Notes: generated from the letters alone by a model not told the origin. DNA of 21,146 nt from Holosporaceae bacterium (GCA_031258475.1 JAIRMS010000087.1:1-21146); one strand, 5' to 3'. Positions 1 through 7,586 are shown, counted from the first letter of the stretch. Numbers and translations: made by a program.

Positions 1-104
1 TGAAAGACTGGAGAGGTATCGCCACAAGATATGCAAAAAATGTCAAATCATTCATTGCTGCTGTTCAAATCAGATGCATCATGCTTTGGTTGAAAATCTC
101 ATGA
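1..104 (+). mobile_element. 3' end of an IS5-like transposase gene (partial)
   Basis: Frame 3 is open from the window edge to a TGA at 102-104. It encodes about 33 residues beginning DWRGIATRYAKNVKSF and ending LWLKIS. The W-R-G-I-A-T-R-Y-x-K pattern followed by a short hydrophobic end is characteristic of the C-terminus of IS5-family (IS427-like) DDE transposases, which cut and paste or copy the element. Only the tail is visible, so the catalytic residues lie upstream of the window. The right terminal inverted repeat cannot be placed without the left end; the element must end close to its stop codon, because ABC-permease-like coding begins by about 105-113 in another frame. The family call rests on motif recognition alone. 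Confidence 0.72.
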
Positions 105-304
105 CGACAGAGCCTAGAAGCATTAAAGCTGCAATTATCGGATGTTTCATAGGATCCCTTATATATAAAGTGGCGATAGAAGTAGCCACATTCGGAGGAT
201 CCGAGACAGTTGGATCCGAATATAACAACACAATCATGGCCATCGTGCTGATATTCCTGATGGCGTTAATTCATGATACCAAAGGAAGGGGAGGACGCAA
301 ATGA
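101..304 (+). pseudogene. ABC transporter permease, C-terminal remnant cut by the IS element
   Basis: Frame 2 is open up to the TGA at 302-304. From about base 105 it encodes roughly 65 residues with two hydrophobic stretches, one around IKAAIIGCFIGSLIY and one around TIMAIVLIFLMALI. This resembles the last two membrane segments of permeases of the COG4120 type (uncharacterised, TrpY/YtrF-like amino-acid-type ABC importers). The normal protein is around 300 residues, so about three quarters is missing. The upstream part of the frame is only the transposase DNA read out of phase. The stop overlaps the ATPase start by ATGA, which is typical of a translationally coupled operon and supports the permease identity. 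Read as a gene truncated by insertion and unlikely to work. The chosen start (ATG 101) is nominal. Confidence 0.65.
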
Positions 305-1101
305 TTCGAGCTGAGGATATATTTGTCGTATTTTGTCCAAATACTCCATTGGAAAGAATAGCTCTGCGAGGTATTAGCCTAACAGCTCAGGACGGAGAGA
401 TCATTGCAATAGTTGGCAATAGCGGCAGCGGTAGAAGTACTTTTCTGAGATTTTTAGCGGGTCATATTAGCTCAAATTTCGGCGGACTGTGGTTTAACAA
501 AATCGATATAACCGGACAGAGCTTGACGGAGAGATCTCGCATATTTTCGTCCGTATTCTATAACCAGGACACAGGAACCGCCAGGAATCTCACTGTCATT
601 GAAAATCTTGCCATTGCCAGCCTGCATCATCAAGAAAGAAGTATTATAGAGCCAGCGATAACCGCAGAAATGCGAGAGATGTTTATCGAGAAACTGCGGG
701 ATATTAATTTTATGGGAATGGAAAAGCTCGCCGACGAAAAGGTCGCCGACATTTCCAGATCGCATAGGCAGGTTTTGGCAATGATGATCGCAATAATAAA
801 GGGAGCTCAGGTTTTGTTAATAGACGAACATTCCACCGGATTGGACAGAGAATCTAGCAAGGCACTGCTCGAAACCACCGAAAAAATTATTAAATCGCAG
901 AAAATAACCACAATTATGGCGTTAAGTGATCCAAAGTTCGCTTTGGAGGTGGCCGACAGAATTGTTGTGCTCAGCCACGGCCAAGTTGTCTCAAATTTGA
1001 GCGGAAAAGAGAAGAAAAACACAAAACTCGAAGATCTTTTTACTTCTTTCAACGTGATACCAAAAACAAAAGATGCCGACAGACCACCTATATGCACCTA
1101 G
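301..1101 (+). CDS. ABC transporter ATP-binding protein (COG1101-like) with degenerate catalytic motifs
   Basis: A 266-residue protein with the overall pattern of ATPases that pair with COG4120 permeases: N-terminal strand, GEIIAIVGNSGSG loop (~residues 32-44), Q-loop near FYNQDTG (~80-86), Walker B VLLIDEH (~172-178), and a C-terminal SGEKKKNTKLEDLF-like tail with the E-K-K seen in this family. Three essential motifs are damaged. The Walker A lysine is arginine (GSGRST). The LSGGQ signature reads ISRSHRQ. The switch histidine expected after the TTxM strand is serine (MALSDP). The start ATG follows GGGAGG at a good distance and overlaps the permease stop by four bases. The reading frame is intact, so this may be a recently silenced gene decaying by missense change after the permease was lost. 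A residual nucleotide-binding role is possible but ATP-driven transport is not expected. Confidence 0.8.
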   Translation: MIRAEDIFVVFCPNTPLERIALRGISLTAQDGEIIAIVGNSGSGRSTFLRFLAGHISSNFGGLWFNKIDITGQSLTERSRIFSSVFYNQDTGTARNLTVIENLAIASLHHQERSIIEPAITAEMREMFIEKLRDINFMGMEKLADEKVADISRSHRQVLAMMIAIIKGAQVLLIDEHSTGLDRESSKALLETTEKIIKSQKITTIMALSDPKFALEVADRIVVLSHGQVVSNLSGKEKKNTKLEDLFTSFNVIPKTKDADRPPICT

Positions 1102-1157
1102 ATCGCTTTGTAAGCACAGTATTCGAAGTGTCCGGTTTTTCATCGAAACTCGTGCCA

Positions 1158-3020
1158 CTAAACGTCAGGCGGTTGGCAGGCGTTTCTTATTTTAGTTAAT
1201 GCTTCACCGGCGGATAGTGTTTCCTGAGAACCATCCGGATATCTGAGCGTTAGGTTGTTTTGCCTTACCTCTTCGGCTCCTATTATGGCGATTATCGGGG
1301 TTTTTTCGATAATATGTTCCCTTATCTTATAGGAGATTTTCTCCGGCCTCAGATCTAGTTCGACCCTCAGTCCGTTTTCGTCGAAGTCGTTGAAAATTTT
1401 TCTGGCGTAGCCGTCGAAGTCGTTGGTAATCGTGGCGACGACCGTCTGAACCGGACTTAGCCAGGGCGGAACTCTACCGGCATAATGCTCCAGCAGGATA
1501 CCAATGAACCGCTCCAGAGATCCCAGGACCGCTCTGTGCAGCATAACCGGATGATGCTTCCGACCGTCCTCCGCGGTGTACCATGCTCCAAGTTTTTCCG
1601 GAAGTTGGAAGTCCACCTGAAGCGTTCCGCACTGCCATTCCCGCCCCAGTTTGTCCTTCAGCACAAATTCCAGTTTTGGACCGTAGAAAGCTCCTTCTCC
1701 CTTGTTTATGGAAAAATCCAGGCCGGCTTCTTTCGTGGCTTTCTGCAAAAGTTTTTCAGAAAGATCCCAGATTTCATCCGATCCAGTCCTTTTTTCTGGG
1801 CGATCGGAAAATTTTACGCTAAAAGTATCGAATCCCAGGTCTTTATAAACCTTAGTTAGCAGCAGGCAGAATTTTTTCGTTTCGGAATTAATTTGGTCCG
1901 GAGTACAGAAAATATGGGCGTCGTCCTGGGTAAAGCCGCGCACTCTCATGGCGCCGTACAGCGCGCCGGACGGCTCATTTCGATGACAGCAACCAAATTC
2001 TGCCATTCGAATTGGCAAATCTCTGTAGCTTTTTATTCCCTGCTTGAAAATTTGAACGGCTCCGGGACAATTCATTGGCTTGATGGCCAAAATTCTGTTT
2101 TCAGACTCGGCGATAAACATGTTTTCGCGGTATTTTTCCCAATGCCCAGACGCTTCCCAAAGCGAGCGATCGATCATCTGTGGAGTGCATACTTCCACAT
2201 ATCCGTCTTTTTGGATGCATCTTCTCACATAATCTTTCAGCGCGTTGTACATGGTCCATCCCTTTGGATGCCAGAATATGCACCCGGGAGATTCCTCCTG
2301 CATGTGAAACAAATTCATATCCCGGGCGATTTTTCGGTGATCTCTCTTTTCCGCCTCTTCTAAATTATGCAGATATTGATCCAGTTCTTCTCTGGTAAAC
2401 CACGATGTGGCGTAGATTCTCTGTAGCATATCGCGCTTCGAGTCGCCTCTCCAATAGGCTCCGGCCACTTTCATTATTTTAAAATGAACGGATGCTGTCC
2501 CAGTTTTTGGCAAATGAGGACCGCGGCACAGATCGACAAACCTGTCCTCGTGCCGGTAGAGAGTGACCTCGGATACGTCTAGATCCTGTATCAGCTCGAC
2601 TTTAAACGGCTCGTTCATCGTTTCGAACAGGGCGATTGCGTCAGATTTCGACATGGTCTCGCGGCTAATTTTGTGATCGGCTTTGATGATCTCGCGCATT
2701 TTTTTCTCGATTTTCTCGAAATCGTCCGGAGTTATCTGGTGATCACAGGAAATATCGTAGTAAAACCCGTTTTCTATCACCGGACCAATGGATATCTTTG
2801 CGTTCGGCCACAATTCTTTTATCGACTGGGCCAGAATGTGCGAGCTGGTGTGCCTCATAATTTCAAGAGCGGACGGATGGTCTTTTGTAATAAACTCAAC
2901 GGCAGCAGTCTCAGGGATATGAATCGAAAGATCCGATGCAACTCCGTCGACGATCATTGCAATCGCTTTTTTTTCGCCGCTGCGCTTTGCCAGCTCAAAC
3001 CCGGAAATTTTGTCGTTCAT
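1158..3020 (-). CDS. thrS: Threonine--tRNA ligase (ThrRS)
   Basis: Charges tRNA-Thr with threonine in the cytoplasm. With the ATG at 3020 the protein has 620 residues. Visible parts: a short TGS-like N-terminus; the editing domain with HTSSH (~57-61) and CRGPH (~165-169), which form the hydrolytic site for misacylated Ser-tRNA; the class II core with motif 2 RMAEFG..HRNEPSG and motif 3 around LHRAVLGSLERF; and zinc ligands Cys in PMNCPG (~318), His in DDAHIFC (~369) and His in MLHRAV (~495). The C-terminal anticodon-binding domain starts near WLSPVQ. The ATG at 3020 has GGGG eight bases upstream; a GTG at 3038 in the same frame is the alternative, adding six residues. Either way the first strand of the TGS domain (normally xITLPDGS) is not recognisable. 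All catalytic and zinc residues are present, so the enzyme should work. Confidence 0.97.
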   Translation of the reverse strand: MNDKISGFELAKRSGEKKAIAMIVDGVASDLSIHIPETAAVEFITKDHPSALEIMRHTSSHILAQSIKELWPNAKISIGPVIENGFYYDISCDHQITPDDFEKIEKKMREIIKADHKISRETMSKSDAIALFETMNEPFKVELIQDLDVSEVTLYRHEDRFVDLCRGPHLPKTGTASVHFKIMKVAGAYWRGDSKRDMLQRIYATSWFTREELDQYLHNLEEAEKRDHRKIARDMNLFHMQEESPGCIFWHPKGWTMYNALKDYVRRCIQKDGYVEVCTPQMIDRSLWEASGHWEKYRENMFIAESENRILAIKPMNCPGAVQIFKQGIKSYRDLPIRMAEFGCCHRNEPSGALYGAMRVRGFTQDDAHIFCTPDQINSETKKFCLLLTKVYKDLGFDTFSVKFSDRPEKRTGSDEIWDLSEKLLQKATKEAGLDFSINKGEGAFYGPKLEFVLKDKLGREWQCGTLQVDFQLPEKLGAWYTAEDGRKHHPVMLHRAVLGSLERFIGILLEHYAGRVPPWLSPVQTVVATITNDFDGYARKIFNDFDENGLRVELDLRPEKISYKIREHIIEKTPIIAIIGAEEVRQNNLTLRYPDGSQETLSAGEALTKIRNACQPPDV

Positions 3021-3113
3021 TTGCAGTACCCCAAACACTACGCCGCGCTATCCTACAACAATATCGCTCGGCATTCTATCCTTGGTATACGAATCGTCCT
3101 AAAATGCGCCATG

Positions 3114-3139
3114 TTTATACGTGAATCGCTTTGGAAGAG
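3114..3139 (-). promoter_or_regulatory. Putative -10 box with conserved upstream motif ahead of thrS (motif copy A)
   Basis: On the minus strand this reads CTCTTCCAAAGCGATTCACG followed by TATAAA, ending about 75-95 bases before the thrS start. The same arrangement recurs at 4653-4680 ahead of the next gene. No standard -35 hexamer is present at 16-18 bases. It may be a promoter using a conserved non-standard upstream box, or a piece of a dispersed repeat that happens to carry TATAAA. Confidence 0.35.
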
Positions 3140-3147
3140 TGTCTTTC

Positions 3148-4602
3148 TCAGGAAGTTGGCTCATATGTCAGCATGGGCATCGAGAGCACAGGGAATTCTG
3201 GATGATACATACCCAATGCGGACAGCCAGTCCAGTACAAGAGGAAGAGGCATCTGAGCAGATAGCCTTTGTTCTCGTCTCAGATGCCGAGCCAGTTTTCC
3301 GCCTCCGTACACTAGTCTCAGCCAGTATGATTCCATGCTATCGCCATGGACGGCCAACATGGCCCCATGGAATTCAAAATTCATTGAAAATATGAAAATT
3401 TGTGAAAGTATCTGACTTATGAAATCGTATGCACTAAGATGATCCGATCTAATGGGTAATCCCATTTGTGAATATAAAGCAAAATCGCTAAGAGAGTTCA
3501 CGTACAGTATTTTTCTGCCGCCATGTTTGACAGCAAATAATCCTTTAATCTGAAAAATCTCTCCTTCCTTATGCAACAGTAATACTTCTTGCATGTATCT
3601 GGATAAAGCTATGTCGCTCAGCTTCAATTCGAGACCATCAGCATTCGTCTCGGGAAAATATTTTTTTAAAATCTGAAGAATCTGTTGTCTAAATAAGGAA
3701 TTATTTTTAATCCGCTGTATTAATTGGTTGAGACCATGGGGATACACATCGATATGCATAAAATTTGATGAAATGAGAAATATATTCTCACAGAGGCCAA
3801 AAGCAGAGGCAGCATCAACAAAATCCGCAGATATCGAATGACCGGCCTCATGAAATAGAACCAAAAAGTCGTAAAAAACATTACCAATAGGACCAAATAA
3901 CGACCTATGGGTTTTTGCTAGATTGGCAATATGAATTGCATTATAATTAGACTTGCTCTGTCCTCTAAGAAAACTCAGTGGGCCGGTAAGACGGTTTGTC
4001 TGACCAGCTACCGCAGCAAAAGCAGCGATATAATGAGTGGATATTGAAGGTTCAGCCACCAACCTCGCAATTAAAGTAATAAAAGCGTCACGGTAAATTT
4101 TGCTTTTCTCACAGCCGTGAACTATTGCATCTACCACTCTATTTTTCGTATAACCGTCCTGAAATTTACTTGTTATTAACAGAAACTGTTGAATAAAGGA
4201 GCATGCTTCCCCGGGTGAAGCGTCTAGCAAATATAAAATAGATGCTTTTTCGTAGTCTGATATTTGCATGGCGCGAACCAGTGATCCTGCATCCATAATT
4301 CTTACTTCATGGACAGGCGTGCCACAGGAATCAAGTAAACCCATGATCGAAAGGACTGCATGTTCTTCATGTGGTGTCGGAGCCCTCGAAGCTGAATATA
4401 TTTCTCCGGGAATACGGTAGCAGAAATATCTAACTTCTCTACTATTCAAATAAGATCCATCAAATACTGCAGCATTGGGGTCCAGGCGCATAATTCTGGA
4501 TCTAAGCGCCTCAGCCTGGCGTTTTAGCTCATCCCTGTCTATTTTCATCGCATCGGAACTGAAAATCATCGACAATGCAATCGTAGATAGTATTTTCTTC
4601 AT
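3148..4602 (-). CDS. Exported protein of unknown family with HEAGH zinc-peptidase-like motif
   Basis: I do not recognise this 484-residue protein. The N-terminus MKKILSTIALSMIFSSDA is a short Sec-type signal peptide, so export to the periplasm or beyond is likely. Residues ~21-40 are charged and helical. The centre contains LFHEAGHSIS with HEAGH at ~251-255, matching the HExxH zinc-binding motif with a small residue pair as in many true metallopeptidases. The third zinc ligand is not obvious; Glu-272 (17 residues after the second His) and Asp-260/263 are candidates. The rest is mostly helical with no repeats. The gene lies alone between thrS and a palindromic repeat. A putative -10 TATAAT sits about 50 bases before the ATG, and the ribosome site is weak (GAGAAAAAA). 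It could be a secreted protease or host-directed effector; the motif alone does not prove activity. Confidence 0.8.
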   Translation of the reverse strand: MKKILSTIALSMIFSSDAMKIDRDELKRQAEALRSRIMRLDPNAAVFDGSYLNSREVRYFCYRIPGEIYSASRAPTPHEEHAVLSIMGLLDSCGTPVHEVRIMDAGSLVRAMQISDYEKASILYLLDASPGEACSFIQQFLLITSKFQDGYTKNRVVDAIVHGCEKSKIYRDAFITLIARLVAEPSISTHYIAAFAAVAGQTNRLTGPLSFLRGQSKSNYNAIHIANLAKTHRSLFGPIGNVFYDFLVLFHEAGHSISADFVDAASAFGLCENIFLISSNFMHIDVYPHGLNQLIQRIKNNSLFRQQILQILKKYFPETNADGLELKLSDIALSRYMQEVLLLHKEGEIFQIKGLFAVKHGGRKILYVNSLSDFALYSQMGLPIRSDHLSAYDFISQILSQIFIFSMNFEFHGAMLAVHGDSMESYWLRLVYGGGKLARHLRREQRLSAQMPLPLVLDWLSALGMYHPEFPVLSMPMLTYEPTS

Positions 4603-4652
4603 TTTTTTCTCAAAATCACTGAATAATTAATGATATTATTTTATAAAAATAG

Positions 4653-4680
4653 ATTATATACATAAATTGCTTTGGAAGAG
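4653..4680 (-). promoter_or_regulatory. Putative promoter of the HEAGH gene (motif copy B)
   Basis: On the minus strand CTCTTCCAAAGCAATTTATG leads into TATATAAT, with TATAAT at 4653-4658. This is 50 bases upstream of the ATG at 4602 and is followed by a very A+T-rich leader. The upstream box matches copy A at 3114-3139 almost base for base. It also forms the left edge of the composite repeat described next, so promoter and repeat explanations overlap. Confidence 0.4.
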
Positions 4681-4796
4681 AGGGGAGTGGAATCCATATT
4701 TTATGGTATGGATTGCCGCCGCCCTACGGGCTCGCAATGACGAAGGTAGATAGCTGCCTCCTCCCTCGTCATTGCGAGCGGAGCGAAGCAATCCAT
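4666..4796. repeat. Composite intergenic palindromic repeat
   Basis: Nested inverted repeats fill most of this gap. The outermost pair is attgctt (4666-4672) with aagcaat (4786-4792). A second pair is atggattgc (4708-4716) with gcaatccat (4788-4796). An inner perfect 14-base pair is gctcgcaatgacga (4730-4743) with tcgtcattgcgagc (4766-4779). A small hairpin aatccat/atggatt lies at 4691-4714. The TCATTGCGAGC...GCAATCCA core is of the kind scattered through genomes of intracellular alphaproteobacteria. It probably folds as RNA and may also work as a bidirectional terminator between the genes on either side. It contains no ORF of note. Confidence 0.8.
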
Positions 4797-4819
4797 TACA
4801 CTGTCGGTTCCGTCCAATG

Positions 4820-5641
4820 CTATTTATGAATCAATTTTAGACTCCACGACTGTTCTGCGTAGTTTATCAAAACATCCTCTTTTTGTTTTTCTAGAATCAC
4901 GATGATCGTGTCCGCCGACAGCGCTCCACATCCTTTGGCGGCTTTTACTCCCTCAATTTTCAGGAGATTATTAACTATCTCGACGGTTTGTTCCGCAACC
5001 AGATTTTTTTTCCTCAACAGATTGGAAAAAGCATGAACATTCTCCAAAAAATACTTTTCGTCACTGCCTGAGAAACTTTTTCTAACGCCAAGGACTAATT
5101 TTTGAAGGTCTTCTGTATTAACGAACGGCAGTTCGCGCAGATGTAAATGAGTCGCAACTTTGTTGGTCGTCTTGAAAATGGCGAAACTAAGGTTTTGAAA
5201 CGGCCAATCTATTTTTTCGACTTTATTTATTCGACTGTCAAAAAAAACGCTGTGATTAAAATACTGGGCGACACAATCTGCGCCGCTCCCCGGGGATGTT
5301 TTTTCATATTCTCCTAGAAAAGCGTTGATGTCAAATTCTTGCCGATTCAGTTTTAGATATAGCTTATAGAGCAAGGTGAATTGAGCACTCGACGCTCCAA
5401 ATCCTCCGGATTCACTATGGGGATCGTGGAATGATATTGAAAGATTACCAAAATCATGCGATTCGTAAAACAAATATGCCGGAGAATTTTTTTCTACTCC
5501 GATCAGGTCAGATTTACCACTTTCTGCTATCAGTTTAAATTCTGGTGGAGTTATCAGAACGATTGCGCTTCCACGAAACAAAACTGCGTACTCGCCGACC
5601 AAAAACGTTTTGCTTCCACAGGAAAAAGTTATAGATTCCAC
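4820..5641 (-). CDS. GHMP-family kinase, probable mevalonate or phosphomevalonate kinase
   Basis: A 273-residue cytoplasmic small-molecule kinase. GHMP motif 1 appears as KTFLVGEYAVLFRGSAI (~11-27), the GEYAVL form being typical of mevalonate-pathway kinases. The phosphate-binding loop is SGGFGASSAQ (~78-87). SPGSGADC (~116-123) resembles the G-S-G-x-D segment of phosphomevalonate kinases. Motif 3 is KAAKGCGALSADT (~233-245), lacking the usual glycine run. The GTG start at 5641 is chosen because motif 1 begins only ten residues in and there is no internal ATG; the upstream gene ends 17 bases earlier, so the two are probably co-transcribed. It is a candidate to continue the pathway started by MvaA and MvaS (11359-13514). 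Exact substrate cannot be told from sequence alone; a diphosphomevalonate-decarboxylase-like role is less likely. Confidence 0.75.
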   Translation of the reverse strand: MESITFSCGSKTFLVGEYAVLFRGSAIVLITPPEFKLIAESGKSDLIGVEKNSPAYLFYESHDFGNLSISFHDPHSESGGFGASSAQFTLLYKLYLKLNRQEFDINAFLGEYEKTSPGSGADCVAQYFNHSVFFDSRINKVEKIDWPFQNLSFAIFKTTNKVATHLHLRELPFVNTEDLQKLVLGVRKSFSGSDEKYFLENVHAFSNLLRKKNLVAEQTVEIVNNLLKIEGVKAAKGCGALSADTIIVILEKQKEDVLINYAEQSWSLKLIHK

Positions 5642-5658
5642 AGATTACCAACAGTTAA

Positions 5659-7500
5659 CTATATTTTTTCGCGAAGACTTTGAAACACCGCCGATATCAG
5701 CTCACGCGTCGTCATGTTTGCGATTTCTTCAATCGTCCATATATGATCGTAATTTTCCGAACTAGTGCACGAAAATTTTGTGCGCAATACGCAGGGGATC
5801 GAAGTTTTTTCAAAGGATTCGGTGATATTGAGGAAATCATCCAATTTTATCTCTTCGGATTTGCAATTATAAACAACGCGCGTATCTTTGTTCTTTCTCA
5901 GTCCAAGAACGCCGCATACATCTTTTACAAAATCCTCAAAAACCACCTCGTTTTGCGGTGTTACGGTATAGACGCTAGAGGTGGAATCGTTGCCTTTCAT
6001 AAGCGAAGCGATCGTCTTTACAAAAAGCGGAAACACGTCTTTTCTATGATAAATTCCTTTCAATTCAGAATCAGGAAAATCAACGTTTACATATCCATTT
6101 AAAAAAATTGACGAGATTATTTTCCCCAAAATTCCAGATGAACTCGTCGCCTCTTCGGGAATTCGAATTATTTTAAATTTCGTATGGCTTTTCCTGTTCT
6201 GCGAATCTGCAAACTGAGCAAAAAGCTCCCCCAGTTTTTGAGTTGCTCCGATCCAATTATTGGCGTTTAGCGTTCTGGAACTCGATATAATAAAAACATG
6301 GGAAATTTTGCTGGATTGGACGAAATCTATCATTTTCTTGGTATCCAGCACGTTTTTCGCGACCGCTTCCTTCAGATTTTCTTCTCCGGAAGAAAATGAC
6401 CTGACCGGCATATTATAAAAGAAAATGTCCGGCTTAGTTGCCTGCAGTCGCAGTAAATTCATATCTACAATTTTTATCTTATAGTTCTTGCCGGGGCATT
6501 TGCCGGCCAATTCCCGCTCCGCCTCTATCATCAATCTTTCAGATTCACATAGAACCGTTAAATCCACAGAACTTACGGAAGAAGTCAGACAAATCAAATC
6601 TAAAATACTTCCTCTGCCGTCGTAGCATATCCATATGCGTTTACCTTTGAAGATTGAAAACAACGCCGCTTTATCGGATTGAGAAACGTTTGCGACCTCA
6701 AAATCATCGATGGAAATCGGAGAAACGGTGAGCGAGGATTCGCCATATTCGTTTGAAATATTTTGAGTTGCTTTAAACAGTGGTACGGAAAAATTGGCAG
6801 ATAATTCCAATAATTTCCAGAGATTACCCATGTTTGCCTTCGCTGTGAAATACATGAATCTTCTTGGTGACGGATAAAACGGCACATAACCTATTTTTTT
6901 CAACCAATTTTTTATATTATCCACGGATTTTAGCTGGCTATATCCGGTACTTTTTTCATCAGATAGAACTATCAGTTCTAATATTTTGTAGTCGCAGAAA
7001 AACTCTTTCGCATGCTCCGCATCCTGTTTGTTTTCACAAATTATGTAGACAGGAATTGCGCCGGAAAACAAACTGCATCCGCGCATATATTCGTAAACCA
7101 CAAATTCGAAAAAGATGATCAAAACTAATGTGAAAAAAGCCACTCCGAACTGATTGTTTATGAACCAAACTGGAGCGACGCAGGCCGTAACGCCGACCGC
7201 CACCTTAAAAGGCAGTTCGCTTTCTATTCTATCGACAAACCAAAAGTAAACGGCTCCGTAGGCGCATAGCAGAGAAAAAAATTCCTTTATAAAAACATGA
7301 AATCTAAACTCCGGATAGATAAAAAACGACGCCAATCCATAGGATGATGTTAGAATGAAAATGTTCTTGATATGCAACATATACTCTTCCGGAATTTTGC
7401 CAATTTCCATCAGTAGTTGCTCGCAATATTTTTGGATTACGCTTCCGATTTTTTTAAGATAAATATTTTCGATTATCTTTTTTAGTAAAATATTCAACAT
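5659..7500 (-). CDS. Degenerate CapD/WbpM-like membrane nucleotide-sugar epimerase/dehydratase homologue
   Basis: 613 residues with the layout of FlaA1/WbpM/PglF-type long-form SDR enzymes. There are four membrane segments (~46-63, 71-89, 98-114, 117-136), a cytosolic linker domain (~150-280) and a Rossmann-type SDR domain from ~287. Family landmarks survive in order: the NAD loop region GKRIWICYDGRGSI (287-299), NVLDTKKMIDF, and SSSRTLNANNWIGATQK (~406-422). Key residues do not. The TGAGGSIG dinucleotide loop has become CYDGRGSI, and the STDKA catalytic segment is SSSRT. The family normally converts UDP-GlcNAc for capsule or glycan synthesis. This copy may be inactive or may have taken a structural or changed role. 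The frame is open throughout, arguing for recent decay or repurposing. It is followed by the GHMP kinase 17 bases later and is divergent from gpsA. Confidence 0.72.
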   Translation of the reverse strand: MLNILLKKIIENIYLKKIGSVIQKYCEQLLMEIGKIPEEYMLHIKNIFILTSSYGLASFFIYPEFRFHVFIKEFFSLLCAYGAVYFWFVDRIESELPFKVAVGVTACVAPVWFINNQFGVAFFTLVLIIFFEFVVYEYMRGCSLFSGAIPVYIICENKQDAEHAKEFFCDYKILELIVLSDEKSTGYSQLKSVDNIKNWLKKIGYVPFYPSPRRFMYFTAKANMGNLWKLLELSANFSVPLFKATQNISNEYGESSLTVSPISIDDFEVANVSQSDKAALFSIFKGKRIWICYDGRGSILDLICLTSSVSSVDLTVLCESERLMIEAERELAGKCPGKNYKIKIVDMNLLRLQATKPDIFFYNMPVRSFSSGEENLKEAVAKNVLDTKKMIDFVQSSKISHVFIISSSRTLNANNWIGATQKLGELFAQFADSQNRKSHTKFKIIRIPEEATSSSGILGKIISSIFLNGYVNVDFPDSELKGIYHRKDVFPLFVKTIASLMKGNDSTSSVYTVTPQNEVVFEDFVKDVCGVLGLRKNKDTRVVYNCKSEEIKLDDFLNITESFEKTSIPCVLRTKFSCTSSENYDHIWTIEEIANMTTRELISAVFQSLREKI

Positions 7501-7586
7501 ACTCTTGCTATTTGTAAACTTGGGTAAGAGTATAGATTAAATCTTTTAGAAGACCTACATCTTTTTGTTTTGATTGGTTATTTGCT

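Noticed and set aside
150..211. Three GGATCC sites and the short direct repeat ggatccga
   Set aside because: They lie within the permease frame and are explained by glycine, serine and aspartate codons; no larger repeat structure.
2673..3395. 240-residue plus-strand ORF
   Set aside because: It is antisense to thrS and to the tail of the HEAGH gene, with a Cys/Arg/Phe-rich composition and no motifs; a shadow of the real minus-strand frames.
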